A DNA stretch of 64,000 nucleotides from Phytohabitans sp052068095 (GTDB lineage: Bacteria > Actinomycetota > Actinomycetes > Mycobacteriales > Micromonosporaceae), in contig NZ_JBQHDG010000003.1 of NCBI RefSeq assembly GCF_052068095.1, positions 248,001 through 312,000 on the forward strand, in the 5' to 3' direction. Shown in pieces: positions 16,223 through 24,740 of the stretch. The number at the start of each line of letters is the position of its first letter. Within the stretch, counting starts at the first letter, position 1. The position numbers and the translations under genes were made by a program. Below the pieces are notes generated by a model. It did no database searches and was not told the origin of the DNA. It saw only the letters and a program-made list of their open reading frames with translations.

Positions 16223-16939
16223 TCAGTCCGGGCTGGTCGCTTCGCGTCCAGCTCCGGGTTGAGCCAGCCCAGTGCCAGGCACGACGAGCCCCGACTCGTA
16301 CGCGAGGACCACCGCCTGCACCCTGTCGCGCAGGCCGAGCTTGGTGAGCAGGTTGCTGACGTGTGTCTTGACGGTGTGCTCGGTGACGAACATCTCGGCG
16401 GCGATCTCCGCGTTGGAGAGGCCGCGGGCCACCAGGCGCAGCGTGTCGGTCTCGCGCGCGGTCAGCGCGGACAGCCGCCCCTCGGGCCGCCGCCCGGCCG
16501 GCGCGGACCGCTCGCGGTGCACCATCTCGGCGATCAGGCGGCGAGTGACGGTCGGCGCGAGCAGCGCCTCGCCGGCCGCGATCGTGCGTACCGCCGCCAC
16601 GAGCTCGTCGCGGCGCATGTCCTTGAGCAGGAAGCCGCTGGCGCCGGCGTGCAGCGCGTCGTACACGTACTCGTCGACGTCGAACGTGGTCAGCACCAGC
16701 ACCCGCGCGTCGGTCTCGGCGCAGATGCGCGTAGTGGCGCCGATGCCGTCGAGCCGCGGCATGCGGACGTCCATCAGGACGACGTCCGGGCGCAGCGCCA
16801 GCGCCGCGCTGACGGCCTCTTCGCCATCTCCGGCCTCTCCGACCACGGCGATGTCCGGCTGGGCGTCCAGGATCACACTGAAGCCGTCGCGCACCAGCGC
16901 CTGGTCGTCGACGACGAGGACCCGGATCAGATCAGCCAT
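16223..16939 (-). CDS. NarL/LuxR-family response regulator
   Basis: 238 residues: a receiver domain (VVDDQALVRDG; phosphoacceptor Asp in VVLMDVRMPRLDG; Thr in LVLTTFD; Lys in FLLKDM) and a C-terminal LuxR-type HTH (LTARETDTLRLVARGLSNAEIA ... TVKTHVSNLLTKLGL). The ATG lies inside the end of the kinase gene (8-bp overlap), so the two form a cognate pair. Confidence 0.93.
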   Translation of the reverse strand: MADLIRVLVVDDQALVRDGFSVILDAQPDIAVVGEAGDGEEAVSAALALRPDVVLMDVRMPRLDGIGATTRICAETDARVLVLTTFDVDEYVYDALHAGASGFLLKDMRRDELVAAVRTIAAGEALLAPTVTRRLIAEMVHRERSAPAGRRPEGRLSALTARETDTLRLVARGLSNAEIAAEMFVTEHTVKTHVSNLLTKLGLRDRVQAVVLAYESGLVVPGTGLAQPGAGREATSPD

Positions 16940-18062
16940 GCGCCTGGACCGGCAGCGTCGCGTTGACCTGGAAGCCGGTGCCGCCGGGCCCCGGCCCCGT
17001 GCGCAGCGCGCCACCGACCGCACCGACCCGTTCGCGCATGCCGACGATGCCGTGACCGCCGCCGGCACCCGCGGACGGGCCCCGGCCGTCGTCGCGCACC
17101 TCCACGCCCAGCTGGTCGGAGGCCCAGTCGAGGCGGATCCACACCCGCTTGGCGCTGGCGTGCCGCACCACGTTGGTCAGCGACTCCTGCACCACGCGGT
17201 AGGCGGCGAGCCCCAGCTCCGGCGGGAGCGGCCGCTTTTCGCCGCGCTCCTCCAGCGCCACCGCGAGGCCCGCCTCGCGCGCGCGGTCGGCCAGGGCGGC
17301 GAGGCCGTCGAGATCGGGCTGCGGGGCTCGCGTGCCGGCCTCACCCCGCAGCATCCCGAGGGTGCGGCGCAGCTGGGTCAGCGTCTCGCGCGCGGTCTCC
17401 CCGATGGTGTCGAAGACCCGCTCGGCGCGGGATGGGTCGGAGCGCACGAGCACCGGACCGGCCTCGGCCTGCACGGCGATGAGGCTGATCGAGTGGGCGA
17501 GGATGTCGTGCATGTCACGGGCGATCCGCTCGCGCTCGCGGGCCGCGGCCGCCTCCCGCTCCTCGGCGTGGCGCCGGTTGCGCTCTTCGAGCAGCGCGAT
17601 GCGGTCGTGGCGGGCCCGGGTGCCGGTGCCCAGCGCGTAGGCGCCGAGGAAGACCAGCGCGACGACCGGCAGCTGGGCGAGCTTTTCGTCGTGGCCGAGG
17701 AACGAGACGCCGATGCCGACCGCCGTGCCGGCCACGCCGACGAGCCGGCTCAGTGGCCCGCTGAAGGCGGCGAACGTGTACGTGGCGACGAGCTGGCTGT
17801 AGGGCATGTCGCCCAACCCGTCGAGGAACGTGAGGGTCACCGTGCCCGCGCCGCAGACCGCCGTCACCGGGAGCGGCCACCGGCGCCGCCAGACGAGCGG
17901 GAGCGTCGCCACGGCGACCAGCAGCAGCACGATCGGCCGCGCGTTGTTGTGGTTACCGGACGAGACCGCCATGAGCAGGTAGCAGAGCAGCGCGACGCCC
18001 ACGTCCACGATGTGTGGCGGCACCGCGGCCGTGCGCTCGCGAAGCGCCCTCACCCAATCCAC
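16932..18062 (-). CDS. Sensor histidine kinase of the NarL/DesK type (HisKA_3)
   Basis: 376 residues with about five N-terminal membrane helices and almost no extracytoplasmic domain, then a coiled coil and a HisKA_3 domain with the phosphorylated His in ERERIARDMHDILAHS, and a small HATPase (VVQESLTNVVRHA, DDGRGP, GHGIVGMRERV). Intramembrane sensing, for example of lipid state or cell-wall antibiotics, is typical for this architecture. GTG at 18062 lies 6 bp after GATACT, so translation may be leaderless. Confidence 0.9.
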   Translation of the reverse strand: MDWVRALRERTAAVPPHIVDVGVALLCYLLMAVSSGNHNNARPIVLLLVAVATLPLVWRRRWPLPVTAVCGAGTVTLTFLDGLGDMPYSQLVATYTFAAFSGPLSRLVGVAGTAVGIGVSFLGHDEKLAQLPVVALVFLGAYALGTGTRARHDRIALLEERNRRHAEEREAAAARERERIARDMHDILAHSISLIAVQAEAGPVLVRSDPSRAERVFDTIGETARETLTQLRRTLGMLRGEAGTRAPQPDLDGLAALADRAREAGLAVALEERGEKRPLPPELGLAAYRVVQESLTNVVRHASAKRVWIRLDWASDQLGVEVRDDGRGPSAGAGGGHGIVGMRERVGAVGGALRTGPGPGGTGFQVNATLPVQAHG

Positions 18063-18612
18063 GGTCGAAGTATCACCCGCTGCGGGGATACCGCGCCTCC
18101 CTCCTGGGAGCGAGGCGCACTCTCAGACCGATTCTGGGCTACCGCGATGTCCGTCGTGGTCCAGACCGCTGCTCCCGCGGCCTCACCCGTCCGCCGCTGG
18201 TCACGCTCACCCCGCGCGTGGTTCGTTTGTCCCCAATGCCCCGTGCCGAAGCGGCGGGCAACAGACCGGACAGATGCGCCGTCACCGCGAGTAACCGCCG
18301 CGGTGGCGTGAACGGTGTCCGGTGCGAGATCTTGGAGAGTTTGGGCGCTATTTCAACCCTAAGCGTTCTAGATCCAACGCCTGACCCCGTAGCTGGTGAC
18401 GCTGTGTCAGGATGCTGGCGGTGGTCGGGCTTGTCCCGCGGAGCTGGCAGTGGACGGCCGGGGGTTTCGGCTCGCCCCGCGAGCCGCCGGCCGGGAGCGG
18501 TGCCCGCGGGAGCATACGGTCTCCAGCTGACGCGGACCTGGGAAAATTCCTGTCTCGGATTTGACCGTGCATTGTGGCCGCCCTCGCGAACCCTGACTCC
18601 GAAAGGTCTCTA
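18063..18612. repeat. Intergenic repeat locus 2: unit A (18135-18205) and long unit B (about 18280-18612)
   Basis: No gene is visible. Unit A in plus orientation is followed by the longest version of B. Its left part (GATCTTGGAGAG ... TTTCAACCCTAAG ... GGTGACGCTGTGTCAGGATG) is shared with locus 34750-35030. Its core is at 18502-18521, with hairpin CGGCTCGC/GCGAGCCG at about 18469-18487. The tail (TGACTCCGAAAGGTCTCTAG) runs into the end of the Nudix gene and contains its stop codon on the minus strand, so the element defines that protein's C-terminus. Confidence 0.75.
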
Positions 18613-19500
18613 GAGGGTCAACCGGTCCGCGCCGGCCAGGTGCGTGCCGGCGAAGGCCAGCAGCCAGCCGGTGCCCTTCGGGGTGGCCCAGGCCTTCGCG
18701 GAGCCCAGCCCGGACAGGCGGGCGAGGGCCGGCGGGATCACCTTGCCCTGGCTGCACACGGCCACCGACTCGCCGGCGACGGCCAGCTCCGCGAGGCGGG
18801 CGGCGGCAGCGGCCGCGACGTCGGCCGGGTCCTGGCCGGGCTTGGGCTCGTCGAACACGGAGTCGACCTCGATCGGCAGGTCGAGGCGGGCGGCCAGCGG
18901 CTCGAGCGTCTGCGTGCACCGGCGGGCGGTGGCGGAAAGGATCAGCTCCGGCGCCGCCTGGGCCAGCAGCGGGCTGAGCGCCCGCGCCTGCGCGCGACCG
19001 GCCGCGTCCAGTGGGCGGGCGCTGTCGGGACCGCTCCAGGTGCCCCGCTTGCCGGCCAGCCCGTGCCGCACCAGCGCGATCACCGCGGTGACCCGGGGCA
19101 GGTTCGCGAAGTGGCGCAGCACGCTGGCGTCGTGCCCGTACGTCACGGTGCGCGCGGCCGCCTCCGGTGAGACCCAGCGGAGCCGGTCGACCTCGGAGTT
19201 GGGGGAGAAGCGCGCCACCGAGAGCGCCCGCATCGACCAGTAGTCGACCACCTTCGGCTGCCCGTCACGGCGGTAGCGCACCGACGGGAGGCGCACCTGC
19301 GGCCGCCCGTGTATCCCGGTCTCCTCCGCCACCTCGCGCACGGCGGCGGCGAGCGGATGCTCGCGGCTGTGCAGCTTGCCCTTGGGCAGCGACCAGTCGT
19401 CGTAGCGCGGCCGGTGTACGAGGCACACCTCGACGCCGCCGCGTTTGCCGGTCCGCCAGACGACACCGCCGGCGGCCCGGATCGGGCCTACGGAAGCCAA
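18610..19500 (-). CDS. mutT1: MutT1-like Nudix hydrolase fused to a histidine phosphatase domain
   Basis: 296 residues. The N-terminal Nudix domain has the full Nudix box (GKLHSREHPLAAAVREVAEETG). The C-terminal half is a histidine phosphatase (ALVRHGLAG at its start; the usual second His region near the end). This two-domain layout is that of mycobacterial MutT1, which removes oxidised guanine nucleotides (8-oxo-dGTP) and hydrolyses diadenosine polyphosphates. TTG at 19500 is the first workable start and overlaps the CHAD gene by 13 bp. Its place after ppk1 and CHAD suggests linked polyphosphate and nucleotide metabolism. Confidence 0.88.
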   Translation of the reverse strand: MASVGPIRAAGGVVWRTGKRGGVEVCLVHRPRYDDWSLPKGKLHSREHPLAAAVREVAEETGIHGRPQVRLPSVRYRRDGQPKVVDYWSMRALSVARFSPNSEVDRLRWVSPEAAARTVTYGHDASVLRHFANLPRVTAVIALVRHGLAGKRGTWSGPDSARPLDAAGRAQARALSPLLAQAAPELILSATARRCTQTLEPLAARLDLPIEVDSVFDEPKPGQDPADVAAAAAARLAELAVAGESVAVCSQGKVIPPALARLSGLGSAKAWATPKGTGWLLAFAGTHLAGADRLTL

Positions 19501-21017
19501 TCTGTCATCCGCGGTTTCGCCGCCTTCCGCCAGGCTTCGGGAAACTCGGCGCGGACCGTGCGGATGGCGGTGCGCTCGCGTTCGAAGAGCCGGCCCGCGG
19601 TCACCGCGAGGGAGTGGTCGTCGGGGTCGGACAGTGCGATGGAGAGCCACGTCTCGGCGGCCGTCGCGGCGTCCTGGTGCTCGCCGAGCAGATCCTGCAC
19701 GCCGGCGAGTGCCTTGGCCAGCTCCGGCGCCGCGCCGCCGAGCACGCCGGCGACGGCCTCCACGGCGTACCGGGCGCGCTTGCCGTTGATGCGCACCGCG
19801 TGCCACTGCTCGTCCGGCGCGTACGGGTCGAGGTCGGCCGCGCCGTCGACGCCCTTGGCACCGAGGGCGAACATGCGCCACGGCCGGGACACGAGCTTGG
19901 GCAGCACGTCGACCGCGCGCTCGCGGGCCAGCGGGGTGAGGTGCGGCTCGCGGGCGGCGGAGACGAGGCTGTCGACGAGCTTCGCGTACCGGTCGGAGCG
20001 GAGCCCTTCCTCGAGCGCGACGAGCGCCTCCTCGTGGCGGGCGGCCAGGTCGGCGTCGATCCGCGCGACGGACGCCTCGTCGGGCGGGCTGAGCGGGTCG
20101 GCGGAGGCCGTGCGGCGCAGCCGGGCGCGCATCACCTCCGCGTCGCGGGCGCCACCGAGCAGCCCGGCCACCCAGCCCAGCTCGTCGCGCAGCGGCTTGG
20201 CCCACGAGCTGTCGACCAGCGGGCCGAACGTCTTGAGGTCGCTGCGCAGCCGCCGGCAGCCGACTCGCATCTGGTGTACCGCCGTGTCGTTGTCGCCGAC
20301 CGGGGCGCGCAGCCGGACCAGCGGGTCGTGGGTGAGCACGCGGTCGATGCCCTTGCGGATGGCGGCGGTGACCACCTCGCCGGCCCGCGGCTTGCGCGGC
20401 AGCTCGCCGGCGCGCACGAGGTCGGGCGGGCCGGCCGCCGCGTCGCCGAGCGCGCGCACGTGCTTGGGGGTGAACCCGCCGGCCACCGCCCCGGCGTCGC
20501 GCAGCGCCTCTTCGATGCGGTCGAGCAGCTTGCGGCCGCCGCCCTTGCGCTCCACCTCGATCTCGCGGAACTTCGACGTCACCTTGCGGCCGTCGAGCAC
20601 CGAGACCGCGTCGTCGGCGATCTCGACGAGCAGGCGGTCGTTGTCGTCGCGCACCTCGTACGCCCGGCGGACCGTGCGCACCACCGCGGCCGGCTCCAGC
20701 TCGTCACCCCGCGAGTACGCGGTGACCAGTGCGAGCAGGTCGGCCGGTGGCGTGCCGGGCCCGCCGCCCCGGGAGATCTCGTGCCGCACACCGGGGGTGT
20801 CGGCGGGCAGCTTGACCGTCCACGGCTCGGCGTCGCCCTTGCGGTGGCGCAGCGAGACACCCGCGCGGGCCAGGCGCAGATCGGGGGCGTCGTAATAGGT
20901 GGCGGTGAGGGTCACCGGCGGCCGCTCGTCGACCCTGCCGCCGGAGGGCAGGCACGGGGTCAGATCTGGCATCGTGAAGCGCGGCTCCACCTCGTACTTG
21001 CGTTCCTCCTCCAGCAT
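19488..21017 (-). CDS. CYTH-CHAD domain protein (polyphosphate-associated)
   Basis: 509 residues. The N-terminal CYTH (triphosphate tunnel) domain begins with the ExExK signature (EEERKYEV). The C-terminal part is a CHAD helical domain with its conserved His and basic residues (DNDTAVHQMRVGCRRLRSDLKTF ... RINGKRARYAVEAVAGVLG). CHAD domains bind polyphosphate and CYTH domains hydrolyse triphosphates, so the protein probably handles polyphosphate chains. It starts 9 bp after ppk1 ends, and its end overlaps the mutT1-like gene. Confidence 0.92.
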   Translation of the reverse strand: MLEEERKYEVEPRFTMPDLTPCLPSGGRVDERPPVTLTATYYDAPDLRLARAGVSLRHRKGDAEPWTVKLPADTPGVRHEISRGGGPGTPPADLLALVTAYSRGDELEPAAVVRTVRRAYEVRDDNDRLLVEIADDAVSVLDGRKVTSKFREIEVERKGGGRKLLDRIEEALRDAGAVAGGFTPKHVRALGDAAAGPPDLVRAGELPRKPRAGEVVTAAIRKGIDRVLTHDPLVRLRAPVGDNDTAVHQMRVGCRRLRSDLKTFGPLVDSSWAKPLRDELGWVAGLLGGARDAEVMRARLRRTASADPLSPPDEASVARIDADLAARHEEALVALEEGLRSDRYAKLVDSLVSAAREPHLTPLARERAVDVLPKLVSRPWRMFALGAKGVDGAADLDPYAPDEQWHAVRINGKRARYAVEAVAGVLGGAAPELAKALAGVQDLLGEHQDAATAAETWLSIALSDPDDHSLAVTAGRLFERERTAIRTVRAEFPEAWRKAAKPRMTDWLP

Positions 21018-21026
21018 CCGATCAGC

Positions 21027-23288
21027 CTACTCAGTGCGAGACTTCGATGCGCCGAGTACGCGGCGCAGGAGGGCCTCCTGGAGGTTTGTCGCGCCCTGCC
21101 GGCGGAGCCAGGTGCCGTCCGGCTGGAGCACGAACGCCTCGCACTCGTCGCTCATCGACATCTTGATGACCCGGTCGAGCTCGTCGCGGGCGACCGGGTC
21201 GGTGACCTGCACCAGCGCCTCCACCCGGCGGTCGAGGTTGCGGTGCATGAGGTCGGCCGAGCCGATCCAGAACTCGGTGGAGCCGTTGTTGCCGAACCGG
21301 AAGATGCGCGAGTGCTCCAGGAACCTGCCGAGGATCGAGCGGACCCGGATGTTTTCCGACAGGCCGGGCACGCCGGGACGCAGCATGCACATGCCCCGGA
21401 TGATCAGGTCGACCTGCACGCCGGCCTGCGAGGCGCGGTAGAGCGCGTCGGTGACCTCCTCGTCGACGAGCGAGTTCACTTTGATCTGCACGAGCCCGCG
21501 GCCGCCGAGGCGGGCGTGCTCGATCTCCCGCTCGATCCGGCCGATGATGCCGGCGCGGACGCCGTGCGGGGCGACGAGCAGCCGCCGGTACGCGGTCTGC
21601 CGGCTGTACCCGGTGAGCACGTTGAAAAGGTCGGTGACGTCCTTGCCGATCTCGGGGTCGGCGGTGAGCATCCCGAAGTCCTCGTACAGCCGGGCGGTCT
21701 TGGGGTGGTAGTTGCCCGTGCCGATGTGGCAGTAGCGGCGGATGTGGTTGCCCTCCTGCCGCACGACGAGCGCGGTCTTGCAGTGCGTCTTGAGCCCCAC
21801 CAGCCCGTACACGACGTGGCAGCCGGCCCGCTCCAGCGTGCGCGCCCAGCCGATGTTGGCCTGCTCGTCGAAGCGCGCCTTGACCTCGACGAGCACCACC
21901 ACCTGCTTACCCGCCGCGGCCGCCTCGACGAGCGCGTCGACGATCGGCGAGTCGCCGCTGGTGCGGTAGAGCGTCTGCTTGATGGCCAGCACGTTGGGGT
22001 CGGCGGCGGCCTGCTCGATGAAGCGCTGCACGCTCGTGGAGAACGAGTGGTACGGGTGGTGCACGAGCACGTCGCCGTCGCGCAGGGTGGCGAACACGCT
22101 CCGCGGCACCTCGCCCTCCGCGAAGCGCGGATGGGTCGACGGCACGAACGGGCGGTCCTTGAGCGCCTGCCGGTCGACCGCGTCGTACACCTGCCAGAGC
22201 GAGGAGAGGTCGAGCAGTCCGGGCACCCGGATGACGTCGTGGCTGTCCATGTCGAGCTCGTGCACGAGCGTCTCGAGCATCTGCTCGGAGATCGTCGAAG
22301 CGACCTCCAGCCGGACCGGCGGGCCGAAGCGGCGCTGCGCCAGCTCTCGCTCCAGGGCTTGGAGCAGGTCTTCGTCGCGGTCTTCGTCGACCTCGAAGTC
22401 GGCGTTGCGGGTGACCCGGAAGAGGTGGCACTCGACCACCTGCATGCCGGAGAAGAGCTGGCCCAGCTGGGTGGAGATGAGCTCCTCCAGCGGCAGGAAG
22501 CGGGCGACCCGGGTGCTGTTTTCCACCACCACGAAGCGCGGCACGTTGTTGGGCACCTTGACCCGGGCGAACAGCTCCGGCCCGCCCTCCGGGTCGCGCA
22601 CGGTGACGGCCAGGTTGAGCGAGCGGCTGGAGATGTACGGGAACGGGTGCGCCACGTCGACCGCGAGCGGGGTCAGGACCGGGAAGACCACCTCCCGGAA
22701 GTAGGTGCGGAGCCGGTCGCGCTCCTCGCCGTCGAGGTCGGACCACTCGACGAGCTGGATGCCCTCGGCGGCGAGCTTGGGCTGCACCTCCTCCGCGAAG
22801 CAGGCGGAGTGCCGGGCGATCAGGTCGCTGGTCTTCTCACCGATCAGCTCGAGCTGGGTGCGGAGCGGGATCTGGTCGCCGCCGCGCACCGGCAGGCCGG
22901 CCTGGAGCCGCCGCTTCAACCCGGCGACCCGCACCATGTAGAACTCGTCGAGGTTGCTGGCGAAGATGGCCAGGAACTTGGCCCGCTCCAGCAGCGGCGT
23001 GTCCGGGTCTTCGGCCAGGGCGAGCACCCGGGCGTTGAAGTCCAACCAGGACAGTTCGCGGTTGAGGAAGCGGTCGTCGGGCAGCGGCTCGGACAGCGCC
23101 AGCTCGTCGTCACCGGGCGGCGGGCTGTCCATGTCGTCGGTGCCGCTCTCCGGTGGCTCGGGCAGGTGGGCGGCCGCCGGGGGCGACTTGACGAAGCGCC
23201 CGTCGGGACCGCGCAGCGGGATAGTCGCGAGCACCGTGCCGAGGGCACGGCGCTGCACAGGGGGCTGTCCGGAAGGCGTCTCGCTCAC
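21027..23288 (-). CDS. ppk1: Polyphosphate kinase 1
   Basis: 753 residues, somewhat longer than usual because of a Pro-rich N-terminus of about 70 residues before the first conserved block (DRFLNRELSWLDFNARVL). Active-site motifs are intact: the autophosphorylated His in GLVGLKTHCKTALVVRQE and the second His in IGTGNYHPKTARLYEDFG. It makes inorganic polyphosphate from ATP reversibly. It is the first gene of a three-gene unit with CYTH-CHAD and the Nudix/phosphatase. Confidence 0.97.
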   Translation of the reverse strand: MSETPSGQPPVQRRALGTVLATIPLRGPDGRFVKSPPAAAHLPEPPESGTDDMDSPPPGDDELALSEPLPDDRFLNRELSWLDFNARVLALAEDPDTPLLERAKFLAIFASNLDEFYMVRVAGLKRRLQAGLPVRGGDQIPLRTQLELIGEKTSDLIARHSACFAEEVQPKLAAEGIQLVEWSDLDGEERDRLRTYFREVVFPVLTPLAVDVAHPFPYISSRSLNLAVTVRDPEGGPELFARVKVPNNVPRFVVVENSTRVARFLPLEELISTQLGQLFSGMQVVECHLFRVTRNADFEVDEDRDEDLLQALERELAQRRFGPPVRLEVASTISEQMLETLVHELDMDSHDVIRVPGLLDLSSLWQVYDAVDRQALKDRPFVPSTHPRFAEGEVPRSVFATLRDGDVLVHHPYHSFSTSVQRFIEQAAADPNVLAIKQTLYRTSGDSPIVDALVEAAAAGKQVVVLVEVKARFDEQANIGWARTLERAGCHVVYGLVGLKTHCKTALVVRQEGNHIRRYCHIGTGNYHPKTARLYEDFGMLTADPEIGKDVTDLFNVLTGYSRQTAYRRLLVAPHGVRAGIIGRIEREIEHARLGGRGLVQIKVNSLVDEEVTDALYRASQAGVQVDLIIRGMCMLRPGVPGLSENIRVRSILGRFLEHSRIFRFGNNGSTEFWIGSADLMHRNLDRRVEALVQVTDPVARDELDRVIKMSMSDECEAFVLQPDGTWLRRQGATNLQEALLRRVLGASKSRTE

Positions 23289-23343
23289 TGAATCATCATC
23301 ACCCGAAAACGGTTAACGCGAGGTGAATTCACCCGCGATTTGA

Positions 23344-23541
23344 TCAGTCGAACGTCGGCAACGTAAGGCGCGTCACCTGGCCGGACTCGTCGTGGTCGAT
23401 GCGTACCCGCTGGCCCAGCCGGAGCAGCCGCAGGCCCGACGCCGCGAACGCCTCCGCCGGGTACGCGACCTCGGTGCCGTCGTCAAGTAGAAGGGTGCCC
23501 GAGCGGGTCTCCGGGTCGTATGTCGCGACGGTGCCTTGCAT
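23344..23541 (-). CDS. Small cold-shock-like beta-barrel protein
   Basis: 65 residues (MQGTVATYDPETRSGTLLLDDGTEV ... GLRLLRLGQRVRI ... LTLPTF). The pattern of short beta strands with G-x-V at the start resembles a divergent cold-shock/OB domain found next to ppk1 in many actinomycetes, but the RNP1 and RNP2 aromatic motifs of true Csp proteins are not evident. ATG at 23541 is preceded by TAGGCT with 7 bp between, so the mRNA should be leaderless; GTG at 23547 is the alternative. Confidence 0.75.
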   Translation of the reverse strand: MQGTVATYDPETRSGTLLLDDGTEVAYPAEAFAASGLRLLRLGQRVRIDHDESGQVTRLTLPTFD

Positions 23542-23979
23542 GGTCACCAGCCTAACCGCGCCCCCCGCACTCGGCTCTGGTGAGCCTTCAGGGTCGAGGT
23601 CGCCGCCGGCTTCGTTTCAGAAATTCTTGGGCTACCGCGATGTCCGTCGTGGTCGCGGTCCGTTGCTCCCGCGGCCTCGCCCATCCGCCGTTGGTCGCGG
23701 TTACCCCCTTTCAAGCCTTCGGACATCAGGATGGTCGAGGTGCCATCCCGTCGGGATGGCGGAGGCGAAGGCGTGCGTGGGTGGTGGCCCACCCACCGCC
23801 GTGGAGGCTGTCGACCTGCTCGCCGGGGCGCGACCAGCAGCGGACGGGTGAGGCCGCGGGAGCAGCGGTCGGGACCACCGCGGACATCGCGGTAGCCCAA
23901 TCTGTTGAATCGAACGTTCGCGGCCTTGCGGGCCGCGGCCAAGCCCGACCCGGATGCTCCAGGGGGACAGCTGGTTGCT
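23542..23979. repeat. Intergenic repeat locus 3: inverted pair of unit A (23627-23700 and 23830-23900)
   Basis: No gene is visible. Two A units face each other across about 130 bp. The termini match each other precisely (TTGGGCTACCGCGATGTCCG on the left, with its near-complement CGGACATCGCGGTAGCCCAA on the right), sharing a GGGC/GCCC variant that most other copies lack. The whole could fold into one long hairpin. The inner part has a smaller palindrome (CCATCCCG/CGGGATGG, 23741-23759). Confidence 0.8.
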
Positions 23980-24606
23980 CTAGGGGGATAGGCAGTGTGC
24001 GCCCACAGTCTCGGCGGAGTGCGCGCCCAGCCCCAGCCGGACCGCCGCGGCGAGGTCGGCGGCCGTGTCGACGTCGCGGCGCAGGGTGGGCCAGTCGCCG
24101 GTCAGCGGCACCGCGCCGGAGCGGCGGTGGGCGGCCGCCGAGCCGGGCCCGAAGCGCGGGTCGAGCCGCATGCCGGCCGGGGCGGCGAGCAGGACGGTGC
24201 CGGTGCCGGGTGCGTCCGCGACGAAGTGCCGGTCCGGTCCGGCTGCCTTGCGCAGCGCCTCGGAAAGGTCGGCCGGGTGGAGGGCGGGCAGGTCGGCGGC
24301 GAGTGCGGCGACCGGGCGGTGGGCGAGCAGGCCCGCGCCGTACGCGAACGCCGCGTTGAGCCCGCCGCCGGGCACGTCCGGCACCACCCGGGCGCCGAGT
24401 GCGGCAAGCGCCCGGCCCACCACCGGGTCGTCGGTCACCGCGAGTACCTCGGCCACCTCGTCGCTGGCCACGGTGGCGGCCACGGTGTCCTGGGCGAGGG
24501 CCAGCGCCAGGCGTTCGTGTGGCACCCCGGTGAGCGCTCCCCGCAACCGGCTCTTCGCCGCGGTGAGCCGCTTTACCGGCAGCACCACCCCCCACGTCGG
24601 TTTCAC
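23980..24606 (-). CDS. fbiD: Phosphoenolpyruvate guanylyltransferase (F420 biosynthesis)
   Basis: 208 residues with the compact nucleotidyltransferase fold of CofC/FbiD: WGVVLPVKRLTAAKSRLRG at the N-terminus (nucleotide-binding loop), LAVTDDP, and ALAADLPAL with the acidic residues that hold metal. It activates phosphoenolpyruvate with GTP to give the intermediate used to build the F420 side chain. GTG at 24606 gives the family length; a CAGGAT box lies 6 bp before it. It occupies the same place beside ppk1 and gpsA as in mycobacteria. Confidence 0.9.
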   Translation of the reverse strand: MKPTWGVVLPVKRLTAAKSRLRGALTGVPHERLALALAQDTVAATVASDEVAEVLAVTDDPVVGRALAALGARVVPDVPGGGLNAAFAYGAGLLAHRPVAALAADLPALHPADLSEALRKAAGPDRHFVADAPGTGTVLLAAPAGMRLDPRFGPGSAAAHRRSGAVPLTGDWPTLRRDVDTAADLAAAVRLGLGAHSAETVGAHCLSP

Positions 24607-24740
24607 GGGACAATCCTGCCAGCGTGTCGCGCGGACCGCCGGTGCCGGGGCGGGCCCGGGTGCCGCTCTGGCCGTACCCAGCTTCAGCAGGCATGATTTC
24701 GCTGCGGGTGCCCGGCGGGGGCGCCGGACGGGAGCGACTG

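Noticed and set aside
19167..23291. A 1374-codon open frame on the plus strand opposite ppk1, the CHAD gene and the mutT1-like gene.
   Set aside because: It is the mirror of real genes on the other strand. Its translation is Arg/Val/Ala/Gly-rich low-complexity with no domain, as expected for antisense frames in G+C-rich DNA.
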